DNA of 64,000 nucleotides from Candidatus Thalassarchaeaceae archaeon (lineage in GTDB: Archaea; Thermoplasmatota; Poseidoniia; Poseidoniales; Thalassarchaeaceae). Below are positions 17,188 to 25,614 of the stretch, in pieces. Position 1 is the first letter of the stretch; each line of letters begins with the position of its first letter. The stretch is taken from contig JALRLV010000008.1 of the NCBI GenBank assembly GCA_023268715.1, forward strand, positions 1-64,000. Direction: 5' to 3'. A program made the position numbers and the translations under genes. The notes beneath the pieces were generated by a model that worked only from the letters and a program-made list of their open reading frames with translations, ran no database searches and was not told the origin of the DNA.

Positions 17188-17976
17188 TTATTCTGAGGTT
17201 TCTTGCTCATTAAGGAATCCTTTAGATTCAGTCCAATCACTGACGCTTTCTAGTCGCTTTAGCCATCCCTTAGCCTCTTTGGACTTGGTTGTTCTGACTA
17301 ACCAAACGCCCCCAAAGAGGGTATCCCATAGACCTAAATCTCCTCTAATTCGATACATGATATAGTCAACTAATGGCGGTATAAGACAGAGGAAACCGAG
17401 AGCGTTGAAAATCTGAGCACCCGTTGACTCACCAAAAGAACCTTCAGCCATTACAACGAATAGAACGAATACACCATATAATACAAAGATCGTAGTCATT
17501 CCTTTGACGGCAATATAAATTGAAAATGGAGATTCTCCTCTTGAGTTTATGTATTGGGTACGACTAATCCAATTACCTACGGTACGATTTCCTGCGTAAT
17601 TAGGCATAAACCAAAGATTAAACACGATGAGACCTAAACCTAGCAGTACGAATATTGTAGGATTGAAAAACGCACCCCAAGCTGAAAGAGCGATTAGTGG
17701 TACGGACCAGCCATAATTCACAGTGAAATCGAAGATTCTTCGTATAAATTTCTGGCTTTTCGTGGCAAGTTCAAAGCCATCCGGTAATTCCTTTTTTACT
17801 CGAGGAGTCTTAGGTTTCTTTTCCTTAGGTGGCTTAACTTTCTTAGGTTTTTTAGCCGCCTTTTTTGGCTTCTCTGCTGGCGGTTCTTTTACAGCCTCTT
17901 TCTTAGGTTTTACAACTTTAGTTTCCGGAGGTTTCTCTTCAGCCTCTATGTTGCTGGCTTTTTCTAATAATCCCAT
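17188..17976 (-). CDS. RDD-like membrane protein with a lysine/proline-rich N-terminus
   Basis: The 262-residue protein has a highly charged Lys/Pro tail (residues 10-65, many KPKK and PPEK repeats) before the membrane part. Hydrophobic segments lie at about 88-122 (probably two), 158-180 and 190-207. The stretch NRTVGNWISRTQYINSRGES followed by DYIMYRIRGDLGLWDTLFGGVWLVRT resembles the end of RDD domains, where a G-x-R segment and a late D-x-x-x-G-x-x-V motif recur; this assignment is tentative. The basic tail would face the cytoplasm and could bind acidic partners, perhaps the acidic protein encoded 22 bases upstream. The ATG at 17976 has a GAGGG Shine-Dalgarno site. Confidence 0.72.
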   Translation of the reverse strand: MGLLEKASNIEAEEKPPETKVVKPKKEAVKEPPAEKPKKAAKKPKKVKPPKEKKPKTPRVKKELPDGFELATKSQKFIRRIFDFTVNYGWSVPLIALSAWGAFFNPTIFVLLGLGLIVFNLWFMPNYAGNRTVGNWISRTQYINSRGESPFSIYIAVKGMTTIFVLYGVFVLFVVMAEGSFGESTGAQIFNALGFLCLIPPLVDYIMYRIRGDLGLWDTLFGGVWLVRTTKSKEAKGWLKRLESVSDWTESKGFLNEQETSE

Positions 17977-17998
17977 ATTTTTCCCTCATAATATTCGG

Positions 17999-18781
17999 TC
18001 AGGCACCGTAAATTTCACCCATTGATTGGAAGATTGTGAACCCCGGGGACTGGACAAATTCATTTATCTTGTCGTCAGGTAAATCACCGAGAACTCGATT
18101 TATCATCGTGAAGAATTCTTTTCGGGCCTCTTCATCGGCCTCTTTCGGATTATTCCCTACGGATTGGAATAATGAAAAATCATCAGATTCTATGAAGGTG
18201 TTGACGAAATCATCAGGCATATTACCTAACAAGTCATTTACTACTGAGAAGAATTCATCGAATTGGTCTGCACCCTCATTATCTTCCGTTACAGGTTCGG
18301 ACTCCTCTTCTGTTTCATCTTCTTCAAATTCTGTTTCTGGGGCAGAGATAAGTTCGACAGTGGGTTTGATATTACGCATCTCAGCCTGTTGTTTCTTTCG
18401 CAGAACGATAATTTCCCTATCTAATTCTGAGCCGAATCTATCTGAAAAACGGTCCAATAGAGTTCCAACTTCACCTGTTGCTATTCTGTCAATGTGTCCA
18501 TACATCTGATCTCTTTTATCACTTGATAAGGCTGGGTTCTCTTGTTTGCGTTTAGCCCAAGCCGAATTAAAATCCTCGTCCGAATCAGATTCTTCTTCTA
18601 TGGAGGTTGTGGCGGATTCATTTGCTATATCTATACTAGGAGGTGGAGGAGGGCTAGGTAGCGGAGGAATATCGGAAGATTGAGTGCCTATTACGCTTGA
18701 TGGAGGGGGAGGCATAGTAAGCCCGGGAGGGGGAGGTGGAAGCGGTAAATCATTCAAAGAATCATCTTCTTCATCCGACAA
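17999..18781 (-). CDS. Acidic polyproline protein with two C-terminal repeats, unknown function
   Basis: I do not recognise the 260-residue protein. Residues 13-50 contain three polyproline runs (LPPPPPG, MPPPPS, SPPPPPS), like the profilin- or SH3-binding tracts of eukaryotic scaffolds. A helical segment follows (about 72-140), then a strongly acidic linker (150-172). The last 85 residues are two copies of one ~34-residue unit: residues 176-209 and 222-255 share the pattern FF-x3-N-x2-LG-x-x-PDD-x2-N-x-F-x2-S-x2-F-x2-FQS-x-G. No signal or membrane segment is seen. The start is TTG at 18781 with GGTG five bases upstream. PriS is upstream and the basic RDD-like protein downstream on the same strand. 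Confidence 0.75.
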   Translation of the reverse strand: MSDEEDDSLNDLPLPPPPPGLTMPPPPSSVIGTQSSDIPPLPSPPPPPSIDIANESATTSIEEESDSDEDFNSAWAKRKQENPALSSDKRDQMYGHIDRIATGEVGTLLDRFSDRFGSELDREIIVLRKKQQAEMRNIKPTVELISAPETEFEEDETEEESEPVTEDNEGADQFDEFFSVVNDLLGNMPDDFVNTFIESDDFSLFQSVGNNPKEADEEARKEFFTMINRVLGDLPDDKINEFVQSPGFTIFQSMGEIYGA

Positions 18782-18857
18782 GCGTACACCCCAGCAAAGC
18801 GATGTCTAATGAACCCACTATTCAACATTCTGTGGCTTGGGGTATAGATTTGCTGAC

Positions 18858-20060
18858 TCAGGGGCCGACTATTTCAGCCCAACCTTTGAGGTTAAGGAAC
18901 GTAGACATGGCCTCGCTCACCTCGAATATATCCCCTTTGGAACCAGTAATTTCTGTGCCTTGCAAACTTGCAGTCACGTCATCTCTGATTAATTGAATCT
19001 TAGACCGTTCAGATCCTGAGAATGCCACTGCTTCTACAAGTGGATTGAAGGGATTAGAGCCGTCTGGGTCCAATCTCTCAAAGGGAACTTCTGTGACTCT
19101 TAAACCACATTTTCCATGAAGACTTCCTAAATGTCGTATGACCCGTTTGATATCAACGGTGACATTTTCATCGGTTTCACCGGCTGTACCAAGGACAACA
19201 GATTTGTCAAGTTTAACCAAATCCCAAAATATTGCGGTTTCCTTACCAAAGACTGCTAAATTGTGATCAGCCTTTAATCTGTCAATTCGTTCGTCCGACA
19301 ATACGGATTCTGCCAGTGTAATAATTCGATTTTTACTTGTTCCACGTCCTGAAACATTGGCATTATTTCTATTCAGTAATTGATGAAATTCATCTAAAAT
19401 CTGACGATACCCTGTGGATTTTTCGCCAATAATTTTCAATTTATCTAAAACACTCTGAGTGCCTATCTCAATTCTATTTCTCCAACCACTGTTAGGCCCA
19501 GTTAGTATTGCATTTACTTCCAACCCCTCTCCGCGAATATATGAAACAATTTCTCTTCTGGCGTTTGAGTCTAAACCCATTAAATTTGGATCTCTTACAT
19601 GAATGTGGAATCCTCGGTGGCCAGAAAATGTGAATTGAGCAAATTCCCTTTTCATATCGAATTCCGGTTCCAAGAAATCGTTCCATAAACTCCAGGCTTG
19701 TTCTTGAATTAATGCTATCATGCTTGGGAAATCCGCGTCAGACACACCTGGTAAATGATCGCCATCTAGATCAAAAATTAGGTCAGCCCCCAACCACCCT
19801 TTATCGAACATTTTTCTTTCCATCGGTTTACGATAGTAGGCAGTACTATGAAACGATGAATGAGGACCTCTCTGTTGCAAATATGATAATAACGAGTCTT
19901 CAGAAGTAAACCCACGATGACGGTCAACTGGTTTATCCCCCCACTGTATGAACATCCATTCCCTGTTTCTCAAGCGTGGTGGGGTCCAAAGGTCATCGAC
20001 GGATAAACTAGCATAATACCTGGAGAATCGAAGCGCAAAGCGACTCCATCCTCCGGACAT
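18858..20060 (-). CDS. priS: DNA primase small (catalytic) subunit PriS
   Basis: PriS is the catalytic subunit of the archaeal/eukaryotic-type primase, which makes RNA or DNA primers with PriL. The 400-residue protein shows the catalytic acidic motif LIFDLDGDHLP (about residues 93-103), and SGHRGFHIHVRDP carrying the conserved SGxRGxH signature, and later a further conserved block around HLGSLHGKCGLRV. These three motifs define the AEP fold. The start is ATG at 20060. PriL is not in the window. The two downstream genes on the same strand encode the polyproline and RDD-like proteins, an association whose meaning is unclear. Confidence 0.93.
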   Translation of the reverse strand: MSGGWSRFALRFSRYYASLSVDDLWTPPRLRNREWMFIQWGDKPVDRHRGFTSEDSLLSYLQQRGPHSSFHSTAYYRKPMERKMFDKGWLGADLIFDLDGDHLPGVSDADFPSMIALIQEQAWSLWNDFLEPEFDMKREFAQFTFSGHRGFHIHVRDPNLMGLDSNARREIVSYIRGEGLEVNAILTGPNSGWRNRIEIGTQSVLDKLKIIGEKSTGYRQILDEFHQLLNRNNANVSGRGTSKNRIITLAESVLSDERIDRLKADHNLAVFGKETAIFWDLVKLDKSVVLGTAGETDENVTVDIKRVIRHLGSLHGKCGLRVTEVPFERLDPDGSNPFNPLVEAVAFSGSERSKIQLIRDDVTASLQGTEITGSKGDIFEVSEAMSTFLNLKGWAEIVGP

Positions 20061-20108
20061 AATAATTCGAAATCGAAGGCGGCTGATGAACTCAACGCAA
20101 AGATGGTG

Positions 20109-20303
20109 TCAATCTAGGTTCAAATCCTGAACTTCTTTTCCATCTGTAGAGGGAGCTGCTCCCGTTTTTTCAATATAAGCCTCTATACACAAATATTCTC
20201 CATCCAATACGATGGCCTCTCCGAATGTGAGGGCTTTACCAGTTACGGCACAAACCGGTCCTAATTGACCTGAAGCTGTTGATAGTTTGGATGGGTCTGG
20301 CAT
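20109..20303 (-). CDS. Small conserved-looking protein with a VCAVTGKALTFGEA motif
   Basis: A 64-residue open frame. The segment CAVTGKALTFGEAIVLDGEYLC resembles half of a treble-clef or LIM-like zinc module (a Cys, then TGK, GEAIV, and LC), but only two cysteines are present, so zinc binding by one chain is doubtful. The tail is hydrophilic. There is no strong Shine-Dalgarno site before the ATG at 20303. It could be co-transcribed with PriS downstream. I rate the gene as likely because the residue pattern is protein-like and the frame fills the gap, but the function is unknown. Confidence 0.5.
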   Translation of the reverse strand: MPDPSKLSTASGQLGPVCAVTGKALTFGEAIVLDGEYLCIEAYIEKTGAAPSTDGKEVQDLNLD

Positions 20304-20384
20304 AGTCTACTGGAACAGTAATTGCTTATTGATACTTACTTAGAATCTGATTGCGGAATACAAGTGATTTTCTACTAGAGAGAG

Positions 20385-21263
20385 ATGCCGGGGGTCATGG
20401 AATCGGAAGATATCCACATCCGAATAGGGCATTCCCCAGATCCAGATGACGCATTCATGTTTCATGCACTCACTACAGGAGCAATGGAAACTCCAGGGCG
20501 CCATTACGAGCATGTTCTGTTAGACATCCAAACTCTGAATGAAAAAGCGCTAAACTCCGAATACGAGATATCCGCAGTAAGTATACATTCATTCCCTAAA
20601 ATTATTGAAAATTATGCATTAATGAACTGCGGAGCATCAATGGGGGAAGGATATGGTCCAATGTTAATTGGTAACGAGCAGTTGACTTTACAAGAGGCGA
20701 AATCACGCACAATCGCCATACCTGGATTGGATACCTCAGCCTATCTGGCATTGAGATTAGCTTGGGGTGATGTAGAGGTCGAAGTAGTCCCCTTCGACGA
20801 AATTTTACCATCTGTCGCTGAAGGAAAATATGATGTTGGGTTAATTATTCACGAAGGGCAACTAACGTGGAAAGATGAAGGCGTATACTTAATCCAAGAC
20901 CTAGGAGTATGGTGGAACGACAAAACCGGCTTACCATTACCTCTGGGAGGAAATGTGGTTCGACGTGACTTAGGAGAAGATCTCTGTAAATCATTGGCAA
21001 GCGATGTTAAGAAATCCATAGAGCATTCACTTAAAGACCCAGAAACCGCTTTAGAATTTGCAAAACTATGGGGCAGGGGAATTGATGATGAGACAAACAA
21101 AGAGTTCGTACAGATGTACGTAAATTCACGTACGCTTGATTATGGTCCAGAAGGTAGAGCGGCGGTTCGATTATTTTTGAAAGAGGGACAAAAAATTGGT
21201 TTAGTTGATGGCGGATTAGATACAGACGCAATAGAATTTATTGGGGTGAATGAAGATGACTGA
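20385..21263 (+). CDS. mqnD: MqnD, 1,4-dihydroxy-6-naphthoate synthase (menaquinone, futalosine route)
   Basis: The 292-residue protein begins with the typical MqnD segment IRIGHSPDPDDAFMFHALTTG. The rest is a two-lobed periplasmic-binding-protein fold used here as an enzyme that turns cyclic dehypoxanthinyl futalosine into 1,4-dihydroxy-6-naphthoate. Other family-like stretches are SEYEISAVSIHSFP, GEGYGPMLI, LIIHEGQLTWKDEGVYLIQDLGVWW and LPLPLGGNVVRRDLG. The ATG at 20385 is used; one at 20397 is possible. The DOHH-like gene overlaps its end, and MqnA and MqnE follow on the opposite strand. Confidence 0.9.
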   Translation: MPGVMESEDIHIRIGHSPDPDDAFMFHALTTGAMETPGRHYEHVLLDIQTLNEKALNSEYEISAVSIHSFPKIIENYALMNCGASMGEGYGPMLIGNEQLTLQEAKSRTIAIPGLDTSAYLALRLAWGDVEVEVVPFDEILPSVAEGKYDVGLIIHEGQLTWKDEGVYLIQDLGVWWNDKTGLPLPLGGNVVRRDLGEDLCKSLASDVKKSIEHSLKDPETALEFAKLWGRGIDDETNKEFVQMYVNSRTLDYGPEGRAAVRLFLKEGQKIGLVDGGLDTDAIEFIGVNEDD

Positions 21264-21735
21264 AGACATACCTGAGAGGTCCGAGTTTGATTCGGTGGAT
21301 CCAGCACCACCTAGCAGTGAACGTAGTATCGCAGATTTGCGCACAGTCCTATGTAATGAGGACGAAAAGATGTTCCAAAGGATGAGGGCATTGTTTGCAT
21401 TGCGCAATATTGGTGGCAAGGATTCGGTGGAAGCATTGGCAGCAGCCTATGAATCTAAATCCGCATTATTGAAACACGAAATAGCCTATGTAATGGGACA
21501 GATGCAAGACCCGCATGCTGTACCTCACTTAATTGAGAGATTGGAAGATGGGGATGAAGATGTTATGGTTCGACATGAAGCTGCTGAAGCATTAGGCGCT
21601 ATTGGTGATAGAACCGCATTAGACGTTCTTGAAAGATTCGTTCATGATGATGAAGTAGTGATTGCGGAATCATGTGAAGTTGCGTTAGACTTGCTGGAAT
21701 GGGTGGCAAGTAAACGCTTGGATTATTCAGATTAA
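21256..21735 (+). CDS. Half-length deoxyhypusine hydroxylase-like HEAT-repeat protein
   Basis: A 159-residue HEAT-repeat protein whose core is strikingly like eukaryotic deoxyhypusine hydroxylase (DOHH). It has RMRALFALRNIGG (43-54), LLKHEIAYVMGQMQ (71-84), MVRHEAAEALGAIGD (104-118) and VIAESCEVALDLLEW (135-149). DOHH uses four His-Glu pairs, two in each half, to hold a di-iron centre; here one set of two HE pairs (74-75, 107-108) is present, so a homodimer could rebuild the full site. DOHH would hydroxylate deoxyhypusine on aIF5A. An alternative is a phycobilisome-lyase-like HEAT protein with no hydroxylase function. I use the second ATG (21256), six bases after GGTGA, so the start lies inside the end of mqnD. 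Confidence 0.82.
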   Translation: MTEDIPERSEFDSVDPAPPSSERSIADLRTVLCNEDEKMFQRMRALFALRNIGGKDSVEALAAAYESKSALLKHEIAYVMGQMQDPHAVPHLIERLEDGDEDVMVRHEAAEALGAIGDRTALDVLERFVHDDEVVIAESCEVALDLLEWVASKRLDYSD

Positions 21736-22533
21736 TTACGATAGTTTAGCCCAAACGGGTTGTTCATTCAACTTGCATACTTCTTTCAAGAATAGGAGTA
21801 AACCCTCTGTTGATTTATCATCTAGAGTATTTCTCACTTCATTGTCAAAATAATATTCCATCCTATTTTGGCCTATACCGGTTTGTTGGGACGAGCTTGC
21901 AATAACTTCGTTTTTCCAATTAGAATCGGTATTGAAGGTTTGATAATTGAGAGTCAAATCGTTGTGTATTTCCTTAATTTGTTCTAAAGGCGCATCCTTT
22001 CTGCAGGCGAAGACACCGAAGACCATTGGTAAGCCAGTCACTTTTGTCCATTCTCCACCCAAATCTAGCGAGACCAGTTCAGGGTATTGGGATGCGGCGA
22101 AAAGTGCCCGATCTCCAATTAAAAGAGCCCCATCACATAGATCAAGCATAGAATTCAGATCAGGTCCAGTTTCTACACATTTAGGGTCCAATCCACGATT
22201 ATTTAGCAACCACCGGAGTAGTACTTTAGAGGTAGAAGAATCTGATGGTAAAGCAATATCACGCATCTGGTCTAAGTCTCTTGAACCAAATAGAATTACT
22301 GAACCTACGGCACCCATCGCAACAATTCCAAGGTCAGGTAGTAACATTAGTTTGTCTGAATGTTTAGCAAAATCCGCTGTAGGTATTGGTGCAGTTAGAC
22401 AGTCCTTACGAAGAACATGACCAGTTAGCCATGCGGGTGGAGCGGATAGTACGGACCAACGTGGATCTAAACCGTAAAACAGTGGATCACAATTAGTGAA
22501 AGCAACCCGGCCCACAACGCTTGTCCACGACAT
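21736..22533 (-). CDS. mqnA: MqnA, chorismate dehydratase (menaquinone, futalosine route)
   Basis: MqnA removes water from chorismate to make 3-[(1-carboxyvinyl)oxy]benzoate, the entry step of futalosine-type menaquinone synthesis. The protein of about 265 residues begins VVGRVAFTNCDPLFYGL and carries PPAWLTGHVLRKDCLTAPIPTADFAKH, then DLGIVAMGAVGSV, DSSTSKVLLRWLL and CDGALLIGDRAL, all in the family order. I use the ATG at 22533; a GTG three codons upstream at 22542 is also possible. It starts 11 bases after the MqnE stop on the same strand and its stop abuts that of the convergent DOHH-like gene without a gap. Confidence 0.9.
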   Translation of the reverse strand: MSWTSVVGRVAFTNCDPLFYGLDPRWSVLSAPPAWLTGHVLRKDCLTAPIPTADFAKHSDKLMLLPDLGIVAMGAVGSVILFGSRDLDQMRDIALPSDSSTSKVLLRWLLNNRGLDPKCVETGPDLNSMLDLCDGALLIGDRALFAASQYPELVSLDLGGEWTKVTGLPMVFGVFACRKDAPLEQIKEIHNDLTLNYQTFNTDSNWKNEVIASSSQQTGIGQNRMEYYFDNEVRNTLDDKSTEGLLLFLKEVCKLNEQPVWAKLS

Positions 22534-22544
22534 GTTATCCACAA

Positions 22545-23783
22545 CTAATTTAGCAGAGGCAAACTGTTAGTCTCATGTTCTTGAGGTCTAGTAATTTCAA
22601 ATTTGGAATATATTGAATTTCTTCTAACTGACAATTGGTTAGTGTCCTCAATTAGCTTCACTAAATCATTCACGCGTGAATCCAAAGGAGTTGTACTTCC
22701 CGCCGAATGCATAATTTCTTCATGACCTACAGTCCCATCAATATCATCTGCCCCTGAAACCAATGCCATCTGTGCTACGTAATCACCAATATTCATCCGA
22801 TAGGCCTTGATATGAGGTATGTTATCTAACATCAAACGGGAAATAGCAATTGTTCGTAATACCTCATTCGAAGTCGCCAATTGCGCTTCGGGTAGTCTGG
22901 TATAATCCGGTAAAAACGGATAAGGGACAAAACACTGGAATCCATTTGTTTCATCTTGCAGTTCCCTGAGCAATTCAAGATGAGTGATCCTGTCTTCAAT
23001 CGATTCAATAGTCCCAAAAAGCATAGTACAATTTGTTGGAATTCCTAATTTATGAGCTTCCCTGTGTATCTCTAAGTATTCACTACTGGTTTCTTTCCCT
23101 CGGCAAATTCTATCTCGAATTTTGTCGACTAGAATTTCGGCTCCGCCACCTGGAATTGAATCTAAACCAGAGGATTGAAGTTTTTTGAGCGTTTCATGTA
23201 CAGATAAATTAGACCTCTTCGCTAGGTGTTTAATCTCAACTGCTGTAAGAGATTTAATGTGAATATGTGGGAATTTCTTTTTGGCACTACTGTATAACTT
23301 TTGATAATGGTCGATTGTCCAAGAAGGGTGTAATCCGCCCACTGAATGGACCTCATCTATTTTATCAGAATAAGGTTCAATTCTATGTAGGTATTCATCA
23401 ACACTCAACTCATAGGCTTCGGAATGTCGTGGACCTTTTCTGAATGCGCAAAATCTGCAGGCCAACACGCAAATGTTTGTTGTGTTTACGTGAAGATTTT
23501 GGTTGAAGAATATTTGATTGTCAAAACGAGATTGTTTCACCATATTAGCGAGGGCAAAAATGGCGTTTAGATCCGCTACCTGAAATATTTCAAGGGCTTG
23601 ATTTCTGTTAATCCTACCATTTAGAATTAATGATTCTAGAGCCTCTTTGAGTACTAAATTGGCGGATACAGAAGCGGGAATTGTCATCGATTTTAGATTA
23701 CTCCGCCAATCTGTGTGTCCGCCTAGAGGCGCTGTGGTCTCAAGCATGGGCCTGTTCACAAAACCCTCCAATAATTCCCCCAT
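22545..23783 (-). CDS. mqnE: MqnE, aminofutalosine synthase (radical SAM)
   Basis: A radical SAM enzyme with the cluster motif CVLACRFC (CxxxCxxC, near residues 103-110) that joins the MqnA product to the adenosyl radical to give aminofutalosine. The stretches EVHSVGGLHPSWTIDHY, KSLTAVEIKHLAKRSNLSVHE, GLDSIPGGGAEILVDKIR, REAHKLGIPTNCTMLFGTIESIEDR and LRELQDETNGFQCFVPYPF favour MqnE over its relative MqnC, which opens with different surroundings. The product is about 412 residues. The ATG at 23783 is preferred to a TTG two codons earlier. MqnC and the hydrolase MqnB are not in this window. Confidence 0.88.
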   Translation of the reverse strand: MGELLEGFVNRPMLETTAPLGGHTDWRSNLKSMTIPASVSANLVLKEALESLILNGRINRNQALEIFQVADLNAIFALANMVKQSRFDNQIFFNQNLHVNTTNICVLACRFCAFRKGPRHSEAYELSVDEYLHRIEPYSDKIDEVHSVGGLHPSWTIDHYQKLYSSAKKKFPHIHIKSLTAVEIKHLAKRSNLSVHETLKKLQSSGLDSIPGGGAEILVDKIRDRICRGKETSSEYLEIHREAHKLGIPTNCTMLFGTIESIEDRITHLELLRELQDETNGFQCFVPYPFLPDYTRLPEAQLATSNEVLRTIAISRLMLDNIPHIKAYRMNIGDYVAQMALVSGADDIDGTVGHEEIMHSAGSTTPLDSRVNDLVKLIEDTNQLSVRRNSIYSKFEITRPQEHETNSLPLLN

Positions 23784-23856
23784 ATTCAATCCATCTGTAA
23801 TTTGATGAAAACTTCAGGCTGGAAATCATCAAAGGCCCTTTTGATTAGCATCAACT

Positions 23857-24678
23857 GTGAAAGGAACTGAAGTATCTGTTCAAAGTTTAGAGAATGTGGC
23901 AAAAAAATGCCGAAGGTCAATAGTTGGCATGATACACAAAGCAGGCGCAGGACACCCAGGTGGATCTTTGTCAGCAATAGACCTAATCGTGGGACTATAT
24001 GGTACTCAACTAAATGTAGATTCTAATAATCCAGATTCAAAAGAAAGAGACCGATTTATCATGAGTAAAGGTCATGCCTCACCAGCCGTATATGCTATTT
24101 TGAAAGAGCACAATTTCCTCCAACAATCAGACTTGGATGGCTTCAGAAGTTTAGGTTCGGTATGTCAGGGTCATGTCGACATGAAATGGACAAATGGTGT
24201 AGACTTCTCGGCAGGTAGTTTAGGCATGGGATTGTCCTTCGGAATAGGGACAGCATTTGCAGCAAAAATGGATAGTTTAGATTTCCAAACTTGGGTAATG
24301 TTGGGTGATGGTGAAACTCAAGAGGGGCAAATTTGGGAAGCATTCATGGCGGCGAGTTACCATAAATTAGACAATTTACACGTTATTATCGATAGAAACC
24401 GAATACAAAACGATGATTTCGTTAATGTCCAAATGGAGATAGGAGACGTTGCCAATAAGGTGGAGGCTTTCGGTTGGTCCGTTAAGGAAATCGACGGTCA
24501 TGACATGGAAGCTATTGTGGAGGCCCTGCAATGGTCAGTGGATACACCAGGTCCATCCGCCATAGTAGCCCACACAGTGAAGGGGAAAGGCGTATCCTTC
24601 ATGGAAGATAACCCGTCATTCCATGGCAAAGCGCCGAATGATGCTGAACTAAAGATGGCCTTGGAGGAGTTAGTATGA
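23857..24678 (+). CDS. Transketolase, N-terminal subunit
   Basis: A 273-residue protein matching the thiamine-diphosphate-binding half of transketolase: IHKAGAGHPGGSLSAIDLIVGLYG, SKGHASPAVYAILKE, SLGMGLSFGIGTAFAAK, and the ThDP motif GDGETQEGQIWEAFMAASYHKLDN-DRN. It transfers two-carbon units between sugar phosphates in the non-oxidative pentose phosphate route. As in several archaea, transketolase is split in two genes; the C-terminal subunit starts four bases before this stop (ATGA overlap), so translation is coupled. The start is GTG at 23857 without a clear Shine-Dalgarno site. Confidence 0.93.
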   Translation: MKGTEVSVQSLENVAKKCRRSIVGMIHKAGAGHPGGSLSAIDLIVGLYGTQLNVDSNNPDSKERDRFIMSKGHASPAVYAILKEHNFLQQSDLDGFRSLGSVCQGHVDMKWTNGVDFSAGSLGMGLSFGIGTAFAAKMDSLDFQTWVMLGDGETQEGQIWEAFMAASYHKLDNLHVIIDRNRIQNDDFVNVQMEIGDVANKVEAFGWSVKEIDGHDMEAIVEALQWSVDTPGPSAIVAHTVKGKGVSFMEDNPSFHGKAPNDAELKMALEELV

Positions 24679-25613
24679 GCGCACCATCTACTGGCGGAGC
24701 CAGTCGTGACGGCTATGGAGCGGCACTACTCAACCTGGCAGATGACCCACGAGTAGTAGTGATTGAAGCAGACCTAGGTAAATCTACCAAATCTTGCCTC
24801 TTCCGCGAATTGTATCCCGAGCGAACAATTTCTTTGGGAATTGCAGAACAAAATATGGTCCTTGTAGCAGCAGGACTAGCATCTTGCGGAAAGGTTCCTT
24901 TTGCTAGTACATTTGCAATCTTTACAGAAAGAGCCTTTGAACAAGTCAGAAACGGGTTGGCTAGACCTGGTCTCGTCGCCCACATCTGTGGAAGTCATGG
25001 AGGGATTCACACAGGTACAGATGGTAGTAGCGCTCAGTCGATCGAGGATTTAGCTCTCTACAGAACGATTCCTGGAATGACAGTTATCCACCCGAGCGAT
25101 GATTTGTCTGCAACCAAATTGACCGAAGAATTACTCAACCACCCGAATCCATCCTACACAAGAACTGCAAGAAACAAGACTCCTCGAATTTATGATGAGA
25201 ACACTGTAAAATCCATACAAATTGGGAAGGGATCTGTTCTGAAGGAAGGAAATGATGTCGGGATAATAGCAATCGGTGTAATGGTCCATAAAGCACTCGA
25301 AGCCGCGGAAAAATTACACTTAGATGGGATTAATGCGACGGTTGTGGACATGCATACGATCAAACCATTAGACACAGCATTATTGGACCAATTAGCCAAT
25401 TCTGTTTCGGGCATAATTACTGTTGAAGACCACTCAGTCATTGGTGGATTAGGATCTGCAGTAAGCGAATACCTTAGTGAAAATAACCCTACAAAGATCC
25501 GAAAGATAGGTGTGGAAGATAGATTTGGTGAAAGCGGAGATAGTGAAGAACTACTGAGTCTAGTAGGACTAACTGTCGAATCTATTGAAACCGCGGCTAG
25601 AGCAATGTTGTAG
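24675..25613 (+). CDS. Transketolase, C-terminal subunit
   Basis: The 312-residue protein covers the pyrimidine-binding and C-terminal domains of transketolase. Visible are SRDGYGAALLNLA, VIEADLGKSTKS, the activating-glutamate region SLGIAEQNMVLVAAGLAS, SHGGIHTGTDGSSAQSIEDLALYRTIPGM and, in the C-terminal domain, VVDMHTIKPLD and TVEDHSVIGGLGSAVSEYL. It overlaps the N-terminal subunit gene by ATGA. A shorter gene for a predicted membrane protein follows directly on the same strand. Confidence 0.93.
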   Translation: MSAPSTGGASRDGYGAALLNLADDPRVVVIEADLGKSTKSCLFRELYPERTISLGIAEQNMVLVAAGLASCGKVPFASTFAIFTERAFEQVRNGLARPGLVAHICGSHGGIHTGTDGSSAQSIEDLALYRTIPGMTVIHPSDDLSATKLTEELLNHPNPSYTRTARNKTPRIYDENTVKSIQIGKGSVLKEGNDVGIIAIGVMVHKALEAAEKLHLDGINATVVDMHTIKPLDTALLDQLANSVSGIITVEDHSVIGGLGSAVSEYLSENNPTKIRKIGVEDRFGESGDSEELLSLVGLTVESIETAARAML

Positions 25614-25614
25614 A

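Noticed and set aside
17723-18025. 100-codon frame opposite the Lys/Pro-rich tail
   Set aside because: An antisense reading of AAG/CCT-rich codons, giving Phe/Gly/Leu repeats; no start signal.
18036-18509. 157-codon frame opposite the polyproline protein
   Set aside because: Serine-rich and low-complexity, antisense to a gene with a good start and neighbours in frame.
20113-20130. T-arm-like GGTTCAAATCC on the plus strand
   Set aside because: The flanks do not form a T stem or acceptor stem, and the bases code for the end of the 64-residue minus-strand protein.
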